Source of the DNA: Tomocerus qinae | Taxonomy: Eukaryota; Arthropoda; Collembola; Entomobryomorpha; Tomoceridae | Assembly (NCBI GenBank): GCA_020055645.1 | Contig: CM034546.1 | Span: 133,755,875 to 133,819,874 of the forward strand | DNA: 64,000 nucleotides | Reading direction: 5' to 3' | Shown: positions 10,801 to 22,444 of the stretch, piece by piece | How the letters are laid out: every line of letters starts with the position of its first letter | Position numbering within the stretch: position 1 is the first letter of the stretch | Notes under the pieces: generated by a model | The model's input: the letters and a program-made list of their open reading frames with translations, nothing else | Database searches by the model: none | Told to the model about the DNA's origin: nothing | Made by a program: the position numbers and the translations under genes

Positions 10801-13800
10801 AATGAATGGGATTTCAACAAACGACACTTTGTGGCTAATCGCCAAATAAGAAAATGGTTTGAAATGTCTACAAGAGTATCAATTGTATCGAACGATTCAA
10901 TAATTATCAACGTACCTGATGAGGCATATCCTGCAATGGTAGAAGAGGGAGAAGTAATTGAAGAAGATTATGACATGAATGAAATCATGCAACATCGTAT
11001 GGAAATTTTCATGGAAATGGAAACTACCCGAAAAAGACCGTGGAAAAAAGAAATGGAATTGAAATACGTCATAGCGACTGAATTTGTTGACCAACAATTT
11101 CAAAATGACTCTTCTTTGGTCGCTAAACAGCAATTTCTAAGGCGTCTTTTGGCAGACTTTTATGATGGAAAATTACAATTAACGGAAATTAGCCAAGAAT
11201 TTCTGGAAAATGTTGAAGAGAAACAATATTTTAGTATTGATGACAGATGGGCGATATATTTTCACTTTGTAGAAGCAGCAAGAAACATCATTTTAACGGA
11301 CATTCAACGTTTAGAAACGAAAATTATAGAAACCCAAAAACAACTTCAGGAAGTCAATATTTTGGGAGAATCACAACTGCTTAATCAAGCTATGTTTGTT
11401 GGACTTACAACCACTGGGGCAGCAAAGTATAACAAAGTCTTAAGAATGATGAAATCTCCTATTGGTAATCTTTCTGAAGGGTTGAAGTAAGGCAGAGGTT
11501 GTACAAATACTTATCAACGTTATTGTTTTAGTTAGGTTAGGTCACTCATAAGCGGGTTCTTGTATATTCTGTATATTTCATGGCGCCATTTTTAAAATGT
11601 GCAATGACTGCCTTACTTCAACCTTCTAAAGTATATTTTAAGTAAAATTATCATGATTTTAATCGGTATATTAATTTTACTGCTGTGGTTTTAATATTTT
11701 AGTGATTGTCGAAGAAGCAGCAGAAGTCATGGAATCCCATATTGTGACTTCACTCACAGAATACTGCGGACATTTGATTCTTATCGGTTTTCTTGTCTCA
11801 ATTAAAAGCAAATTAAAAAACAAATACAAATAGCGATAAAATGTTTTTAATATTTTAAATAGGTGACCATAAGCAGCTACGGCCAAATCCAAACGTATAC
11901 AAATTGGCGAAGGATTACAATTTGGATGTTTCATTATTCGAACGCTTAATTAACAATAATATCAGCTCTTGTCAGCTTAAAGTACGGACCAATTGATAGA
12001 TTCTAACAAGTACAAAGTAATTATAATATTTACGCATGTTATCTTCCACTCAGATTCAGCACCGAATGAGACCAAATATTTGCAAACTCTTGGTACCAAC
12101 AATCTATGAAAATCTTGAAAATCATCCGTCAGTTTTAGAATATCCTAGAATTTTTGGAACCACAAAAACATTGTACTTTATTGATCATGAGGAACTTGAA
12201 ACTTGTGTAGGTTCACACATTTTTATATTATAAAGAATCATATTAACTTTAAGTACAGGTATAACATTTTTATAAGCTATGAGATCTTCAACTTTGATAG
12301 GATGATGATGACGCAACAAAATCCAATCCTCACGAAGCATCTTTTTTGGTGAAGCTGTGTCGCTACTTGATTCTACAAGGGTATTCAGCATCACAAATAA
12401 CTATTTTAACAACTTACAAAGGTCAAATGTTTCTTTTGAAAAAGGTACGATAAATCTTTGATAAATTTTGATTATTAGTTCGTACTGTAAGCAAAAATTT
12501 CATGATGATGAAAAAATGAAAATATAATTGGTAATTAATAACAGCTAAATACCCAAGATTCCCAAATAAGTGCGGGCGTTCGCATTACAGTTGTTGATAA
12601 TTTTCAAGGGGAAGAGAATGATATAATTCTATTATCTCTCGTTAGAAGCAATTCCAAAAACAACATTGGATATTTGAGAACGGACAATCGAATTTGCGTC
12701 GCTTTATCACGAGCCAAGTAAACAAAAACAATTACATGTGCAAATAACATTAAAATGAAAGGATACTAAAGAATGAATTACTTTGTTTCGCAGACATGGT
12801 TTGTTTGTGATTGGGAATATGAATGGCATGGTAAGCTCATCTTCTACTTGGACAAAAATTCGCGAAGACCTTGAAAAAGAAAATAATATTGGAAGTCAAT
12901 TGGAATTGAAATGCGAAGTCCATGGAGTTGTCACTCTAGTGAAAAATAAAGACGACTTTCAAAAAGTTCCAGAAGGAGGATGTTTACGAGTGTGTGAAAA
13001 AGTTCTCCTCTGCGAACACAATTGTCAAATGGTTTGTCACTCCTACGACAGAGACCACAAGGAATACAAATGCAAATTTCCTTGCAAAAGAATGTGTCCA
13101 AATGATCATCCTTGCAGAAAACCTTGTTACATTGAATGTGGGAAATGTACGGTCAAAATGGACAAACTTCTTCCCTGTAAGCACACAATTAATATGGAGT
13201 GTCACATTTCTGTTCGAGATTTTAAGTGCGAGACTCGCGTAGAGAAAAAACTACCCTGTGGACACAAAAAATTATTAAAATGTAATATTGACCCAAAAAA
13301 ATATGATTGCTATGAAAACGTCATAAAAGTTCTTCCTTGTGGTCATTCGTTGACTTCCAATTGTTACATAAAAGTAAAATCAATCAAATGCAAAATTCTC
13401 ACGCCACAAATAATGCCAAATTGCGGCCATGAGGTAAAATAATATTTTTTAATTTAATTTTAACTCCATAATGGGTAGTAATTGCTTACTACGTATTACA
13501 ATTAGGTAATGGTGCACTGCTACATGAAAGAAGATAATAAATTGTGGAAATGCCAAAACCCTTGCGACATTCAACTGGACTGCGGTCACACTTGTGGACA
13601 AAAATGCCATTTCGAAATTAATCGAGATCATGTAGGTCACATTTGTACAAAACCATGTGGTCGCGTATGTTACTCTGGACACACGTGCCAAGCAAATCAC
13701 AAATGTTGCCACCCTTGTCCAAAGTGTGAGGTTGTTGTCGACAGAGTACTTCCATGTAGTCACGTTACACAGATAGAATGTCATATTGACACGAACAGCG

Positions 13801-16396
13801 TTTTCTGTGGACAGATTTGCCGTAGAAAATTAGACTGTGGACACGAATGTCAAAAAAGATGTTCAGACGCATGTTTATGTGAGGTAAGGTCCAACACAAT
13901 TGCCATTTGAGCTGGGAAATTGTACCTTTATATCTTACTTGGGAATTTTTCTGTTTAGATGAAGGTAAAGAAGATGTCTATAGATTGTAGTCATGAACTT
14001 AGCCTGAAATGCCATCAACATCCTAGTAGAGAGTTTTGTCAAACTTTGGTGCCAGGAAATTCCGTCTCTCCATGTGGACATGCAGTTATGATTCCATGCA
14101 CCATAGAAAATACAGGTAGGCATCTTCAAAAATTAAAATGTTAAGTCGGATTCCAATTAATAATCCGATTAGTTGTCAAAAGAATTATTAATCTGTATTT
14201 AGCCACACCTCAAGATTGTCTGATGCATTGCAAACATCCATGCGACGAAATCATCACGGAAGGAAATTGTGGCCATAAATGCAGTGGAAATTGTTTTTCT
14301 TGCTTTCAAGGACGTATTCACAAACGATGCACCGAAAAATGTGAACGAAACTTACCCTGCGGCCACTCGTGAGTATAAATCCTAAAACATATTCAAATAA
14401 TATATTCTAACTTTAGCCGCAATCTTAATATTTATATCTACACTCTATTGTCTTACAATTGTATTTAGATGCAAGTTTCCTTGTGCTGCGTTGTGTCCTC
14501 CTTGCCAAAAGCCGTGCAATAATAAATGTGAGCATTCAAAATGCAATCGAGAATGTGGCTTTCCATGTTCAGGATGTAATGTGAGTCTAAATAAATTAAA
14601 AAATACAATTAATCAAGTATAATCTTAAAAATAATTTTTAATTCTCAATCAATTATGTAAGGAACCTTGTAACTGGGAATGCAGTCATGAAAAGTGTACC
14701 AGACGCTGTCGTGAAAAATGCGATCGAAAACCATGTAGGAAAGTTAAATATAAACTCCTTTTTAATAACTTTTAATAATAATTACGTTTAACTATATAAA
14801 TTCATATTATACTAATTTTATTATGCATGTAACTTAATTTTGTTTTTGTTCTTTAGGTAACTTTCCTTGTACGATCCCTAAAAAATGCGGCCATTTATGC
14901 ATTGGTTTGTGTGGAGAGGCTTGTCCTCCTCAATGCAAAATTTGTAATGCCGAGGAGGTGGTAGAAATATTGTTTGGGAATGAAGATGATCCTGATGCAA
15001 GGTTTTATATTATTAAAATAATTTAATCTAGAAGGTTCTTGTAACTTCAATCATGAAATCCCTATTTTTCTGTACAGGTTCATCTACTTGGAAGATTGCA
15101 AGCATATTATTGAGGTAGAAGCCATGGACAAGCATATGACAACAACTGTCGTCGAAAATGGGATTTCTGTCAAGAAGTGTCCCAAGTGTAATTCTGTCAT
15201 TCAGAATTGCAAACGATACGGTGATATTTTGCGTAAAGGAAAGGACGATATTTTAGAAATCAAAGCAAAAATTCATGGTTTATGTCAAGGCATCCAGGTT
15301 AAAATGGAAAAAATGACAAAATACTTTCAAAATTATAAAAAACACGATTCTTTGCAAGATTTTCGCGAATTCCTGCAGAAATATTTTGTTTTTTCTAACA
15401 AAAGACACTGGAATGGGAATTTAATTTTCCTGAAAAGGGTAACGATGCTTTGGATGTAAAATATGCTGGCATAATGATCTTTATCAATACATTTCTAAAA
15501 TATTATACGTAACAGATAGACCAATATTTGTTTGAATCCTTGGACAATATGGTGATGTGGTGGAGGAATGCTTCTGATGACTTGGATATCGCAATAAAAT
15601 TCAATGCGGGGGATCAATTACAGTTGACTCTTAGATACCAAGCATTTTTTGCTGAAGTGATGAAACGGTTACTTCCATTGAGTCAAAGGGAGATCATGGA
15701 TTTTGATAGAGAACTCCAAAAAATATCTGCACGGCAGAAATTGTATAGAAGAGCTGCAATTGACAATTTTTATTCACTTTCGGTTGCAAACGAAAAGTAT
15801 GCTACGATCTTTAAATTCCTTGAGGATTTAGAGTTAAAACCTTTCACGTCAAAAATCAAGGAGCAATTTTTGAATTACCTTGCCGTATATTTTTTTAAAT
15901 ACGTTGCAGAAAATAACTATAACCATTAACTTAAACATTGTATTAAATTTTATTAATGTATAAATATTATTTGTTACAATTAGGATCTAGACAGTGTAAT
16001 AATTCATGATGTAAAACTTTGGAGGGAAGAAGAGAGATCACGTAAAGAAATATTTCAGGCGGTAGGATTTGGAGCTCATCACTGGTACAGATGTCCTAAA
16101 GGTAATTAATTATACAATTTGTTATTTCCTAACTTCGTTATTATTATGTTGTAGCTAGCCTATATATATATTTGGCTCGATATTTCTTTTTACAAAACTT
16201 GTTTATAGGCCATTTGTACGTGATTGGGGATTGTGGACAGCCTAACCAAACTGCAATTTGTCCAGAATGCAAGGAAAACATTGGCGCTTCAGGTTATCAT
16301 CAATTGGCTCCAGGAAACACACACGCATCTGCAGACATGTCAGAAAGTAACATTCCTGGTCCAGATATTGAATTTCTTGAAAACAACTCTGGTTGA
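7803..16396 (+). CDS. ZNFX1: ZNFX1: SF1 helicase with NFX1-type zinc fingers, complete
   Basis: There are 23 exons: 7803-7957, 8038-8337, 8539-9096, 9184-9342, 9417-9608, 9765-10225, 10298-11464, 11703-11786, 11863-11981, 12054-12206, 12301-12444, 12545-12717, 12794-13433, 13506-13883, 13959-14115, 14203-14368, 14469-14580, 14662-14734, 14857-15001, 15078-15438, 15516-15884, 15984-16101, 16209-16396. They sum to 6,372 nt (2,123 aa) with every phase consistent. Order of parts: N-terminal [10 protein letters not shown]...YLRP block; Walker A GPPGTGKT (about 599-606); Walker B-like [10 protein letters not shown] (about 998-1005, Glu for the usual Asp); [14 protein letters not shown] (about 1067-1072); [10 protein letters not shown] (about 1182-1190); ALSRAKHGL; a long Cys/His array of NF-X1 fingers; and a C-terminal RZ finger, CPKGH...CPECKE (about 2059-2085). 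Vertebrate ZNFX1 is an RNA-binding antiviral sensor, and nematode ZNFX-1 acts in small-RNA inheritance. The role here is inferred from the family. Confidence 0.95.
11480..11623. mobile_element. GGTTGAAG-family MITE in ZNFX1 intron 7
   Basis: Terminal inverted repeats GGTTGAAGTAAGGCAG.../...CTGCCTTACTTCAACC, 144 bp. It lies wholly inside the intron 11465-11702, starting 16 bases after the donor site. Internal landmarks (TTAGGTTAGGTC, AGCGGGT, CATGGCGC) match the UGT copies in inverted orientation. Confidence 0.8.
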
Positions 16397-16478
16397 GAGT
16401 ATGAAGTATCAAAATACTATGATTAACCTACTTTCTCTATAACATAAATATAAATATATGTTAGCTATGGAAATTGCC

Positions 16479-16484
16479 AATAAA
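16479..16484 (+). terminator. Polyadenylation signal of ZNFX1
   Basis: AATAAA lies 83 bases after the stop codon, a normal spacing for a short 3' UTR. Confidence 0.5.
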
Positions 16485-16499
16485 ATGAATTAGAATGTT

Positions 16500-18700
16500 T
16501 TACTTTATTTTTGCATTATTTAATCAGTTACAGTAACATGGGCAGTTTCACAAAGTCCCTACAATTTGGCATGTACAGGGTCTCATGGCTCACATTACGT
16601 CAGACCTATTTCATCAGGTAAATAATTACCAAAGTATCTCTTGAATGAAACAAATCGCATTATACCATTTTTTTCTCAATTTTCATGGTCTTATATAGTT
16701 TATTATTTATGTGCGTCGTTTTATCACGACTGTGTAAAATTATAAATAAAATAAATTACTGTAGATTTTTGCATTTACTACAATGTTTTTAAATGGTTTA
16801 TTTGTGATTTGGAATTTTATGACAATTAAAGAAAACTAGGATTTCATTGGCTCCTGAGAAAAGCTTACCAAGCTAAGTGTTTTGAATACTCAACACTATT
16901 TGCTCGTAAACTAGTTAAGATACAAAGCAAAAGTTCTGGCTAAATGATGGCAAAATTGTGAGTGTAAGATGAGCCTAGGTGAAATGTGGGGAAATTGAGA
17001 CTGGTAAAGAACTTAACATTCTGGAGAGTTTTATTTACAAAACTGAGAGATGTGTAGACAGCTATAGTCGAGAGGCAAGTGTATAATGATTGCATGTAAG
17101 TCGCACATATTTATATAATATTTGGATTTTATAATATTATGTAGAATTAGACTTTTAATTACAATTCTTTATAAACATTTTTATTTAGAAACTATGAAGG
17201 AAAAATAATTAATAATAGTAAATAATAGAACTTGGGCATCATTAAAGATAAATTTGTGTTACAGGAAAATGATATAAATCGTAGAGGGCGTAATCAGACA
17301 GATTTTTATCTGTAATCGGAGCATTTCGTTAGGATTAGATTTTGATTTAATTTACGATACTGTCATCGTATTTCTGTAATATCACACTCGGAATATAAAT
17401 GTCAGCTTATGGTATATACCATGATATTATATTACATATAAAAAATGTCGTCAGTCGGTTTACCTACAGCAGAATATTTGTTTAATGACACAAATGATGA
17501 TAAGAATAACCTTGTTAAAGTAAACATCATGCAAAAGTGATGGGACGAACAACAGATACTTTTGAGGTGAACCTTTTGATCAACAAAGTATACAAAAATT
17601 CATTTCTACGCCAAACAATTTCTCACTGGTATGTTCTAATTTGAGATCTGACATGCAGTTAATGTTATCTGTAAATTTTTTTAAATGTAAGTTTATTAAA
17701 TCATGCCATTCGGGGTATAATTAAAAAATAGATTATAACAAAATCCAAACGAATACATTTTATTTACTATAAGTAATCTTTTAAATAAAATACTGATTGG
17801 TACATTTTATTTGATTAATTTGACTTCAGTTATATTGAGGTGAGAGAGAAGAATATAATATTATGGATCACTTATTGTATGGCAGTTTCATATAATAAGT
17901 GTCTAAGTTTTTCACAAGTTTAACCTAAAATCACTGAGGTAACAATTAATGTTTTCAATAATGTATGCCAACACTTACCTCCATGTACTAAATTTAGCAC
18001 ATGAAGGTATGCGCAGGGGTACGTTATTGAAAATATTATTACATTTCAGTTGCATCACCACTGTGATGCGTGTGAATGAAAGTAGTATGAAAGGTGACAA
18101 TTTAAAACGTGGATTATATAATTGTAAGAATTATAGGGATCATGTCTGTTAATTATAATCTTTCTTTTTGTATCAATGCATGGTTAACTAATAAAATGTT
18201 CCAATATTCTATTGACAAATACGTTAAGTAAGAGCACACTGGAGGACACTAACACCAATTTATAAATATTATTCAGTTGCTATTTAATATATTTGTACTA
18301 TACGGCTGGTTGTATTAAATTAAATGGATTAATATGTAGAACTACAAACAGGTAGGAAATTTTTGGTGTCTGCTCAGCATATGATTATCCACATTAAATT
18401 TTCGTGGAAATTAATAAATATTGGGACCGCTTTTATATATGGTCTCCTTTTTAAAATTATTGTTAAAAACATATCAAGCTTGCTGTTGTAAGCTTTTATA
18501 TCCATTAGATCTGCCACAAATGGTTTGCCATTTCCCAATTGACGCAATACTAATTCGAACATTTACATAACTGTAAGTAATTAGGGAATTCCAAATGTAC
18601 CATTCTGCCGGAGCCTGATAGATACGGGTCCAATGACCATGGGTTAATTTGCTGATCACAGATACCTACGTGACTAAAACAGGACATCTTTCACATACGT
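16500..18700. other. Intergenic, no gene recognised
   Basis: Only short, compositionally AT-driven open frames are present. At 17444 a short frame starts MSSVGLPTAEYLF with no recognisable continuation. Upstream of the GILT-like gene, TATAAAT near 18714 and a donor (CCTACGA|GTAAGG, 18828) suggest a 5' UTR exon and intron. Confidence 0.35.
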
Positions 18701-18930
18701 GGTTGTTGTAGATATAAATATTAACATGCAGATTACATGCATTTGAGATTATAGTTAAATAACCATAATTTCCCTATTTAAATCTGTTCCAGTTCTGCGT
18801 CCTTTCATTTCATCTGAAATCCTACGAGTAAGGTGTTTGTTTATTACAATTAAAGTGTATCTTTATTTTGTTTATTATTATTGTTTTATTTATTAATTAC
18901 ATTCTTGTTTTTATTATGTAGATTGCCATC

Positions 18931-20141
18931 ATGAAATACTCTTCAGCACTGTTTGTTGCCATTGCATTGGCACTCGTCTCATCCTCATCTGCTCAAGAAG
19001 TACATACATTATTAGTTTTTCTTTTTACATTGCGCGTTTCATTTTAAATTTAATAGATTTGTAAAATTCGATTGTTTTACGGTCGTATATTGCGCATTAC
19101 ATTTTAAAGTTTATTTAAATCTGCATGCGGCGAATTCCTTAAAAATTAAATAATATTAAATCTATTTATTTTATTTTACAGGCACAGTTGACGCTGTCTG
19201 TATTTTTTGAATCTTTATGCCCCGATAGCATTCGGTTCATTACGAGACAACTGTTCCCTACCTTTAACCGTTTGGGTGCTCTTGGAAATCCCTACTTGGC
19301 CGTGGACTATGTCCCTTATGGAAAGGCTAATGTAAGATAGTTTTTAGTATTTAAAACAATGGAGTGAACAAAGTATAAAAATAGAAATTTAGGAATTGAT
19401 TTTTATAAATTGGAAACTATTAGTGCAACAAATCCAAACAATATAGTTTTAGGATTTTTAATTTTATACTTTGCATAATATTTAAAATTTAACAAAATAA
19501 CAAAATAACAAACATAAATAACATAAATAGCAACAAACTAGTTTTATAAATTTTGTTCGACATAAAACCGCCACTAAATATCAAAGCTTCCATTGTTAAT
19601 GCGAAGCCCTTAAGTTTTCGATTAACCTCTTAATTCACCTCGAAAGTAAAACAATTAAAGCATGTAGTAGTAAATATTAAGTTTGATTAAAAATTTGCCT
19701 AATTGTAGTTATGTTTTTTAACAGACAACGGCTGTAAATGGAACGTACACATTTATTTGTCAACACGGAAATGACGAATGTGAAGGGAACAAAATGCAAG
19801 CGTGTGCTTTAGCCATTTACCCGAATTACGCCAAAGGAGCTTTCATTAACTGCACGATGAGTGCCTCCTATCCCCCGAGGGCTGGACCAGACTGTGCCCG
19901 GGAATTGTGGCTGGACTGGGCGCCTGTCCAGGAGTGCTGGGATTCTCTTCGAGGACCGGAGCTTCTAGCTGCCAATGGAAACAGAACCCACTCGCTTAAT
20001 CCAACATTGTACTACGTTCCATGGATTGTCTACAACGGAGTTTGGACCGTAGAAGATATGACCAACAGTCAACTTAATTTGCTCAATGTTGTCTGCTCTA
20101 AATTGCAAAATGGAACTCAGCCAAGTATTTGTAATGCATAG
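18931..20141 (+). CDS. GILT-like lysosomal thiol reductase with altered CxxC
   Basis: Exons 18931-18999, 19182-19331 and 19725-20141 give 636 nt (211 aa), all joined in phase 0. The first 22 residues are a signal peptide. The GILT signature CQHG-N-D-EC-x-GN-K-M-Q-AC is complete in exon 3, and the family's FFESLCP and VPYGKAN strings are present. GILT enzymes reduce protein disulfides in lysosomes using a CxxC pair. Here the second Cys is replaced: C36-P-D-S39. The resolving cysteine is thus absent, and ordinary thiol-reductase cycling is unlikely. The product may bind substrate, work by a one-Cys mechanism or have another role. AATAAA follows at 20176-20181. Confidence 0.88.
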
Positions 20142-20181
20142 GAAAAGATTTGTCATTATTGTTAAATGATTGTTCAATAAA

Positions 20182-20644
20182 ATTAAAAAATAAGACTTAA
20201 TTTGATTATTGTGTTGATATAATCAAAATTGAAAGATGATGCTTGGAATCACTCTGTAGTGCCAATAAAACATCCTGAATGTTTTCTATTATCCTAAAGT
20301 GGAGAAACACTAATGCAACTTGCCTCCCCTAATGGGAAAAAGTTGTCGAAGACAAATCTAAACACCGTTTGGAAGCCTTATTGTTTATATACAAGTTACA
20401 ATGAATTTTTTTCCAATGCTTTTTTTAATTAAAAATCGGGTTTAAAATAAATTTCAGCTGTGCTCAATAAGCACATTTCTTTGCTAAGTAGATGTACCAG
20501 TAACAAATAAAATAGCAGAAGCCAGAATGTTTTAGGTGTTGAATAATAATTTAATGTTTTATTAGATTGAAGATACATTGAAGAATTGAAAGTACTTTCA
20601 AATGAGAAAAGACAAAATGGCAATTCATCGATGAGATGGTATGA
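20182..20644. other. Intergenic, no gene seen
   Basis: AT-rich spacer between the convergent GILT-like and small-peptide genes; the minus-strand open frame here has no recognisable content. Confidence 0.35.
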
Positions 20645-20963
20645 CTAATTTATCATTTTATTGATATCATTATGAGACTGATTATAATGACCTCTCCGGC
20701 ACTCTCCACCCATTCTATGCCCATAGGATCGGCAACATTCTGGGATATTCCGGGTATTTATTGGTACACCTTGGCGACATAACTCATCGCACTCACCTAC
20801 GAACCTGGCCGCATCTACTTTAAAAATAAAATAAATTATATCGGTCAATTATCTGAAATAACTTCAAAAATAATATTTTGAAATTTTGTCTCACCAACTG
20901 TAAATGAGTAAATGCTGTACTGGCAACCAAAAGAAAGACTACAAAAACAAACTTGAAGTTCAT
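20645..20963 (-). CDS. Small secreted Cys-rich peptide
   Basis: Best model: exon 1 at 20963-20921 and exon 2 at 20817-20645, 71 aa, with donor GCCA|GTACAG and a TTTAAAG acceptor, in frame. The N-terminal MNFKFVFVVFLLVA is a signal peptide. The mature part has five cysteines (GECDELC, then ECC, then GGEC) and ends in a His/Asn-rich tail. A stronger-looking donor at 20894 (TTG|GTGAGA) would break the frame, so the exact joint is uncertain. The spacing recalls defensin-like secreted peptides, but I cannot place the family and do not assign a function. Confidence 0.5.
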
Positions 20964-22444
20964 TTTCGGATGGACAAGAATGGATTTAATGATTGAGAGA
21001 GTAATTAATTTAAGGTGTTGGTGACGTGTCTTAACACAATAAATGGCGTAACGATTCCTGTTTGTTTAGCAGTTGCATATCTTTTCTACATTTGAAGCCA
21101 CAGTTGCTTGTTGTTTTACGATTTGCCAATTCCACGAAGTAATAATGACAATATTTTGTGATGTGTTTTAATTTTGTTGCATTCCTTTGCAAGTGATATT
21201 CTCTAAACTACACAATTTTTTATAAATACTTAACCACATACATGAACTCAGTTCCTGCGGACTTTTAATACTTAAATCTACAGTTAACTATCATTATAAT
21301 AATTTATTTTTGTTGCTTATTGATATAGTGATACCCTCTAAACTAAATTTTTTTAACAACACTTAACCACATAAACTCAATTCTTTGTATTATGTATAGA
21401 TGCCAGGCTTTTAATAACATTAAGTGCTATCATTCAAGACTTTATTACTGAGGAAAATGTCAGAAAATTCGTAAACTTGAAACACGAGTTGCGATGGAAC
21501 TAACATTTGCCCAATCGAGAGTGACTAGTTCACTGAACTTTGTCATTTAGTTAGGCAAGAAATAAAACAACTTCTCTTTTAACTATTAATGCTCTAAAAT
21601 CAAATACTTTTGGGGTTTAATGTCATAAATATGTAATTAGACCCCAAACGTATTTGAATGTAAGTATGATAATAATTTTTCAAAAGCGCACAAAATTCCA
21701 AAAAACAAATTACTTCAAATAAAAATGTGCTATGTACATTAGAAATGACATCAAGATTTGGTTCTTGGACTTTTCCTTAGTTGAAAAAAGAATGTGTGTT
21801 TTAAAATTATCTAATATTAAAAATATTCCAAATAATTACTAGCGTAAAATTGGAAAATAATAATCCGCAGACAGAAAAACTACGAAAGAGAAGTAATTGC
21901 TAGGTACTTCACTTTCGGGATTTCCCTGCGACAGTAAATGATATAATATGCAATGAAACTCAATTTCATGTTGGGAATTGAATTGAGAGTAAGAGTAGTA
22001 TCTATAGGTATAATTTATTGATTACTAAGGCCCATGACGTGGAAGCGTTTTAATTTTGTTAAAACCTTGAACGTCTACAACCGAATCCTATCACGCAGTG
22101 CATTTCTTGTGACAATATAATATAATAGCTTACATTGTCTCATTTCCAGTTAACCTGAAAATTGTTTGAAAAATAGGGCAATATTTGGCCAAGGCGAAAT
22201 GGCCGACCCCATCTGATGGATGTCAATTTAATTTGGTGAAAAGCCTGTGGATTCAAGGGTAGACGGATAACTTGTTTTCGAGTGGGTGGGGTCCAACAAT
22301 CAACCGAAATTTGTGGAATTAGAAATAATTTGTTTTTCCTTTAATTTAGAATAAAAATTTACCCGAGGGTTTAACCCCCTTCCGTCTACCCTTGATAACA
22401 ATACAAAATTATATAGGGATGTGCATGCAAATAAACTAAGATGA
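20964..22444. other. Intergenic; one short terminal-repeat element
   Basis: No gene seen. At 22253-22395 a 143-bp segment has 14-bp perfect inverted ends, TCAAGGGTAGACGG and CCGTCTACCCTTGA, consistent with a small MITE. Confidence 0.45.

Noticed and set aside
12984-13205. Minus-strand and shifted frames within the NFX1 finger exons
   Set aside because: Shadows of the ZNFX1 coding frame, which has matching splice phases and family motifs.
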